A stretch of DNA of 6,847 bases from Candidatus Undinarchaeales archaeon (GTDB taxonomy: Archaea > SpSt-1190 > JASMDC01): positions 1 through 6,847 of the forward strand of contig JASMDC010000074.1 in NCBI GenBank assembly GCA_030753015.1. Direction: 5' to 3'. Shown here piece after piece: positions 6,701 to 6,847 of the stretch. The notes under the pieces were generated by a model. It saw only the letters and a program-made list of their open reading frames with translations, had not been told where the DNA came from and searched no databases. The position numbers and the translations under genes were made by a program. How positions within the stretch are numbered: the stretch's first letter is position 1; every line of letters begins with the position of its first letter.

Positions 6701-6847
6701 TGATACGGGGGCCGATGCGGACGTGGATGCAGCGAAGGCAGGCTACGTCACAACTCACTGGGACACCGCACTCGCCGCCGGCCGCACACAGCACACCGAC
6801 TCACCTCTTGCGGTCACCGTTACCGACATGCCCTTCGCGCAGAAGCT
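777..6847 (+). CDS. Giant secreted tandem beta-domain repeat protein (3'-partial)
   Basis: One frame runs from ATG 777 to the window edge with no stop: 2023 complete codons, C-terminus not seen. ATG 777 has a good ribosome site. ATG 810 is an in-frame alternative that gives a more compact signal peptide (M-S-G-D-R, then a hydrophobic run, then A-V-A). Layout, numbered from 777: hydrophobic export signal 18-36; carboxypeptidase-regulatory-like/CnaB-like domain about 37-141; 20 full tandem units of 90-95 residues at 142-2019; a 21st begins at 2020. Each unit has an aromatic-Ala-aromatic-Lys-like start, a central V-G-D (lost in unit 20), a Cys-x8-Cys pair ending W-Y/F-C or Y-Y-C, and a GYV turn. 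Together with the two cysteines of the first domain, 42 cysteines are present, all pairable, which fits an oxidising extracellular location. It is Thr/Ser/Asn-rich, with no catalytic motif and no S-layer-homology, dockerin or sorting signal in the visible part. Likely an adhesin, fibre or stalk protein (inference). Confidence 0.93.
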   Translation, partial: MNLPVPEGRDTMSGDRSSVGLMAVLATALLLVLAVATNGDIKVTVTDELGSALQGATVEVKCNVIGATYNELSGSPKTGASGFVDGTAVAASKCTSGDDAEGGRIHVRITKDGHKRKTIEDGDTRWYPDVNPNSVTVSGLEYAYTITAVSSEGPGNVLTTTLSGLSVGDSTGVDACTLNSGTWYCPVTLANSDGTLVASPAKDGYVQENYNLNTQTNRADHDSAQATSTVTGVKFAYKITSVTTETLATDLTTSVSPLTVGDASGQDACTLSGSTWYCPVQVVNSNVASIVATPTLDGYVQKSYNIATQTTRTTNIASQVTSVLQNVQYAFKIDTISTETLATNIAGSVIALTVGDDTGQDSCTKSGSTWYCRVLTANSNSDVNMRATPTLDGYVQKSYSLETGNTRSSNTIAQRTPAVSSILYAYKITSISTETLSTNIAGSVSTLTVGDATGQDSCTKSVSTWFCPVQVVNSNAGSIIATPTLDGYVQKSYNIGTQTTRTANTANQVSSTIVSIQYAFKIDTITTETIGTNIADSATALTVGDDTGQDSCTKSGSTWFCPVQTANSNSDANMRASPTLDGYVQKSYSLATENTRSTHTVVQRAPAVSNVQYAYKITGVTTETLATDITTSVSPLTVGDATGQDACTLNGATWFCPVQVANSNAGSIVATPTLDGYVQKSYNIATQTTRTANTANQVSSTLLNVQYAFKIDTISTETLATNIAGSVTALTVGDASGQDSCTKSGSTWYCRVLTDNSNSDANMRATPTLDGYVQKSYSLPGGNSRGSNTIAQRTPAVSSVEYAFKIDTITTETLATNIAGSLTAFTVGDDTGQDSCTKSGSTWFCPIQTANSDSDANMRATPTLDGYVQKSYTLPGGNTRSSDTVVQRTPAVSNVLYAYKITGISTETLVADITTTISSLIVGDATGQDTCTRSGSTWFCPVQTANSNAGSIVATPTLDGYVQKSYDIGTQTTRTANTTNQVSSTLLNVQYAFKIDTVTTETLVTNIAGSATTLTVGDDTAQDSCTKSGSTWFCPVQTANSNSDANMRATPTLDGYVQKSYSIATGNTRGSNTVAQKTPTVPDVLYAYKITGISTETLATDITTAVSPLTVGDATAQDTCTRSGSNWYCRVLTANSNVAPIIATPTLDGYVQKSYNIGTQTTRTADTAEQVTSVLQNVQYAFKIDTISTETIGMNIAGTLTTLTVGDDTGQDSCTKSGSTWYCRVLTTNSDSDANMRATPTLDGYVQKSYSLSTGNTRSSNTIVQRTPAVSSVLYAYKVTSITTEGPANAITSATTALTVGDDTGQDSCTRSGTTWYCPITIANTNGALVATPTLEGYVQKSYGLTTASTRGSNDALQVSDTVAGVQFAYKITGVSSEGPTNDLTESLEALAVGDVSGTNACTLNGGAWYCVVVLANSDQTLIARPTKDGYVLASYNIGTPTTRGANTAAQVTSTVAGIKFAYKITDVTAEGPTTDLTSTLASLSLGDTTGQSTCQLNGGAWYCPAILANSDQTLVASPALDGYVQKSYDLTTGNTRAGHSTAQVVDTVAGVQYAFKIDTVTTETIGTNIAGSLTGLAVGDDSAQDSCTKSGSTWYCRVLTTNSNSDSNMRTIPTLDGYVQKSHPLPTGNARSTNTIAQRTPTVDDVLYTYKITGISTETIAADITTSVSPLTVGDASGQNTCTRSGSTWYCPVQTTNSNAGSIIATPTLDGYVQKSYNIGTQTTRTANTANQITSALQNVQYAYKITSVTAEGPGTGLTSSLTSLVIGDGSGQDACMLSSGDWYCSVRTAYSDQTPLFARPTKDGYVLANYNIGAQTTRSVNTAAQVATTVSDVRFTFTVTSVTTEGPGTALTSSITTMTVGDETGKDACLLNGGAWYCPVLLANSDGTLKVRPVKDGYVEEDHTYTGAGTRTAYDAAQSTGTVAGFRFSYTVQVEDQRTTAGPVTVAAVTAGASDVGCTFNVDRYYCPIVLADDTGADADVDAAKAGYVTTHWDTALAAGRTQHTDSPLAVTVTDMPFAQK
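810..884 (+). other. N-terminal export signal of the giant protein
   Basis: Residues 12-36 (from ATG 777) contain a short polar n-region with one arginine, then an uninterrupted hydrophobic core (L-M-A-V-L-A-T-A-L-L-L-V-L-A-V-A). A-V-A followed by T-N fits a signal peptidase I cleavage site (Ala at -3 and -1). The weak positive charge before the core means an uncleaved membrane anchor or a pilin-like leader cannot be excluded. No prepilin Gly-Phe-Thr motif is present. Confidence 0.75.
885..1199 (+). other. Carboxypeptidase-regulatory-like / CnaB-like domain ('unit 0')
   Basis: Residues 37-141 begin I-K-V-T-V-T-D-E-L-G, then A-L-Q-G-A-T-V-E-V and a T-G-A-S-G-F turn. This is the usual strand order of the carboxypeptidase regulatory-like beta-sandwich (G-x-x-L-x-G-A-x-V-x-V, then T-x-x-x-G). 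It ends with H-V-R-I-T-K-D-G-H and a closing strand S-V-T-V-S-G-L-E. The distance from Cys94 to the K-D-G motif (17 residues) equals that from the second cysteine to K-D-G in unit 1, and the closing strand resembles unit ends (T-S-T-V-T-G-V-K). It is therefore probably a divergent relative of the repeats. Its first cysteine (62) is much farther from the second than in the repeats. Confidence 0.6.
1200..1478 (+). repeat. Unit 1, class C (array entry)
   Basis: This 93-residue unit (142-234) has the class C signature S-S-E-G-P near the start, C-T-L-N-S-G-T-W-Y-C, then L-A-N-S-D-G-T-L and A-K-D-G-Y-V. It resembles units 14, 15 and 19 more than its immediate neighbour, as expected for an edge unit left outside later core duplications. 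Confidence 0.85.
1479..4598 (+). repeat. Units 2-12, alternating A/B core
   Basis: Eleven units alternate between class A (94 residues; Y-A-Y-K-I-T start, T-Q-T-T-R-T middle, N-V-Q end; units 2, 4, 6, 9, 11) and class B (95 residues; Y-A-F-K-I-D start, N-S-D-A-N-M-R-A loop, Q-R-T-P-A-V end; units 3, 5, 7, 8, 10, 12). Successive A starts (1479, 2046, 2613, then 3465, 4032) and B starts (1761, 2328, 2895, then 3180, 3747, 4314) are exactly 567 bases apart within each run. Units 7 and 8 are both B, which breaks the alternation. All units share D-G-Y-V-Q-K-S-Y with Lys-Ser always encoded AAG AGC. Confidence 0.9.
4599..4877 (+). repeat. Unit 13, mixed A/B-C transition unit
   Basis: This 93-residue unit joins class C traits (T-T-E-G-P at the start, A-N-T-N-G-A-L loop of class C length, V-A-G-V-Q end) to core traits (L-T-V-G-D-D-T-G-Q-D-S-C, V-Q-K-S-Y). 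It has E-G-Y-V instead of D-G-Y-V, and its Lys-Ser codons are AAA TCA rather than the AAG AGC of the core. It marks the right edge of the A/B core. Confidence 0.8.
4878..5435 (+). repeat. Units 14-15, class C pair
   Basis: Two 93-residue units (start codons at 4878 and 5157) with F-A-Y-K-I-T, E-G-P-T, L-N-G-G-A-W-Y-C and L-A-N-S-D-Q-T-L. Unit 14 keeps T-K-D-G-Y-V-L-A. Unit 15 ends core-like (A-L-D-G-Y-V-Q-K-S-Y), so its second half may derive from an A/B unit. Confidence 0.85.
5436..6002 (+). repeat. Units 16-17, displaced B-A dimer
   Basis: A 95-residue B unit followed by a 94-residue A unit, together exactly 567 bases, sits between class C units 15 and 18. Unit 16 has Y-A-F-K-I-D with the ATA Ile codon of all B units and C-R-V-L-T. 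Unit 17 has T-Q-T-T-R-T-A-N and Y-T-Y-K in place of Y-A-Y-K. The pair looks like a copy of the core dimer placed within class C sequence. Confidence 0.85.
6003..6563 (+). repeat. Units 18-19, class C-like
   Basis: Unit 18 (94 residues) has T-A-E-G-P-G-T and T-K-D-G-Y-V-L-A-N-Y-N-I-G, close to unit 14. Its post-cysteine loop is one residue longer than other C units. Unit 19 (93 residues) starts F-T-F-T-V-T, losing the Lys, and has L-N-G-G-A-W-Y-C-P-V-L-L-A-N-S-D-G-T-L like unit 1, then V-K-D-G-Y-V-E-E-D-H. Divergence grows toward the end of the array. Confidence 0.85.
6564..6847 (+). repeat. Unit 20 (divergent) and start of unit 21
   Basis: Unit 20 (90 residues) keeps Cys-x8-Cys (C-T-F-N-V-D-R-Y-Y-C), P-I-V-L-A and a G-Y-V turn, but it lacks V-G-D, has Y-Y-C for W-Y-C, A-G-Y-V for D-G-Y-V, and an Asp/Ala-rich loop. 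The window ends five residues into the next unit (F-A-Q-K-L), so the array or a related domain continues to the right. Confidence 0.75.

Larger units (their letters stand above)
1200..6833 (+). repeat. Array of 20 tandem coding units, 90-95 codons each
   Basis: Units begin at 1200, 1479, 1761, 2046, 2328, 2613, 2895, 3180, 3465, 3747, 4032, 4314, 4599, 4878, 5157, 5436, 5721, 6003, 6285 and 6564, counted at the first aromatic codon of the Y/F-A-Y/F-K-like motif. A 21st starts at 6834. Lengths in residues are 93, 94, 95, 94, 95, 94, 95, 95, 94, 95, 94, 95, 93, 93, 93, 95, 94, 94, 93 and 90. All are multiples of three bases, and wobble positions vary more than amino acids, so the repeat is maintained as protein. 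Order by class: C A B A B A B B A B A B (mixed) C C B A C C, then a divergent unit. Confidence 0.95.

Noticed and set aside
1200-6833. CRISPR-like array of regularly spaced repeats
   Set aside because: The period is 279-285 bases, units are homologous along their full length with no unique spacers, and the frame is open throughout. This is a coding repeat.

Overview
The window is GC-rich, uses both CGN and AGG arginine codons, and is coding on the + strand almost throughout. Nothing in it fixes the taxon. It holds no rRNA, tRNA or recognisable housekeeping gene. Large secreted beta-repeat proteins of this style occur in many bacteria and archaea, including metagenome-derived lineages with few described relatives, so I leave the organism open.

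There are two genes. The first (9-668) encodes a 219-residue, mostly acidic protein of unknown function with an Ala/Gly-rich N-terminal stretch and a helical C-terminal half built from a duplicated ~40-residue motif. It may begin before the window. A 108-base gap (669-776) follows. It holds a weak A/T-rich promoter candidate, a Shine-Dalgarno-like stretch, and a perfect 9-bp inverted repeat that folds over the first possible start codon of the next gene.

The rest of the window (777 to the right edge) is one uninterrupted reading frame of at least 2023 codons with no in-frame stop, truncated by the window end. It encodes a giant, apparently exported protein with an N-terminal hydrophobic signal (residues ~18-36 counted from 777), one carboxypeptidase-regulatory-like/CnaB-like beta-sandwich (about 37-141), then 20 complete tandem units of 90-95 residues (1200-6833) and the first residues of a 21st. 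Every unit carries a Cys-x8-Cys pair ending in a W-Y/F-C or Y-Y-C motif, and a later GYV turn (DGYV or EGYV in units 1-19, AGYV in unit 20), so a disulfide per domain is likely.

The units fall into three sequence classes. Class A has 94 residues, class B 95 and class C 93 (with one 94-residue variant). A and B alternate through the core, giving a higher-order 189-residue (567-base) repeat. C units sit mainly at the edges of the array. The whole A/B/C length difference maps to a single loop after the second cysteine. The pattern points to growth by duplication of an A-B dimer, one phase slip, and local exchange of a short cassette between units. The likely role is a long extracellular fibre, stalk or adhesin, which is an inference. 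I cannot link the repeat to a named family with certainty, and it is the best candidate here for something undescribed.
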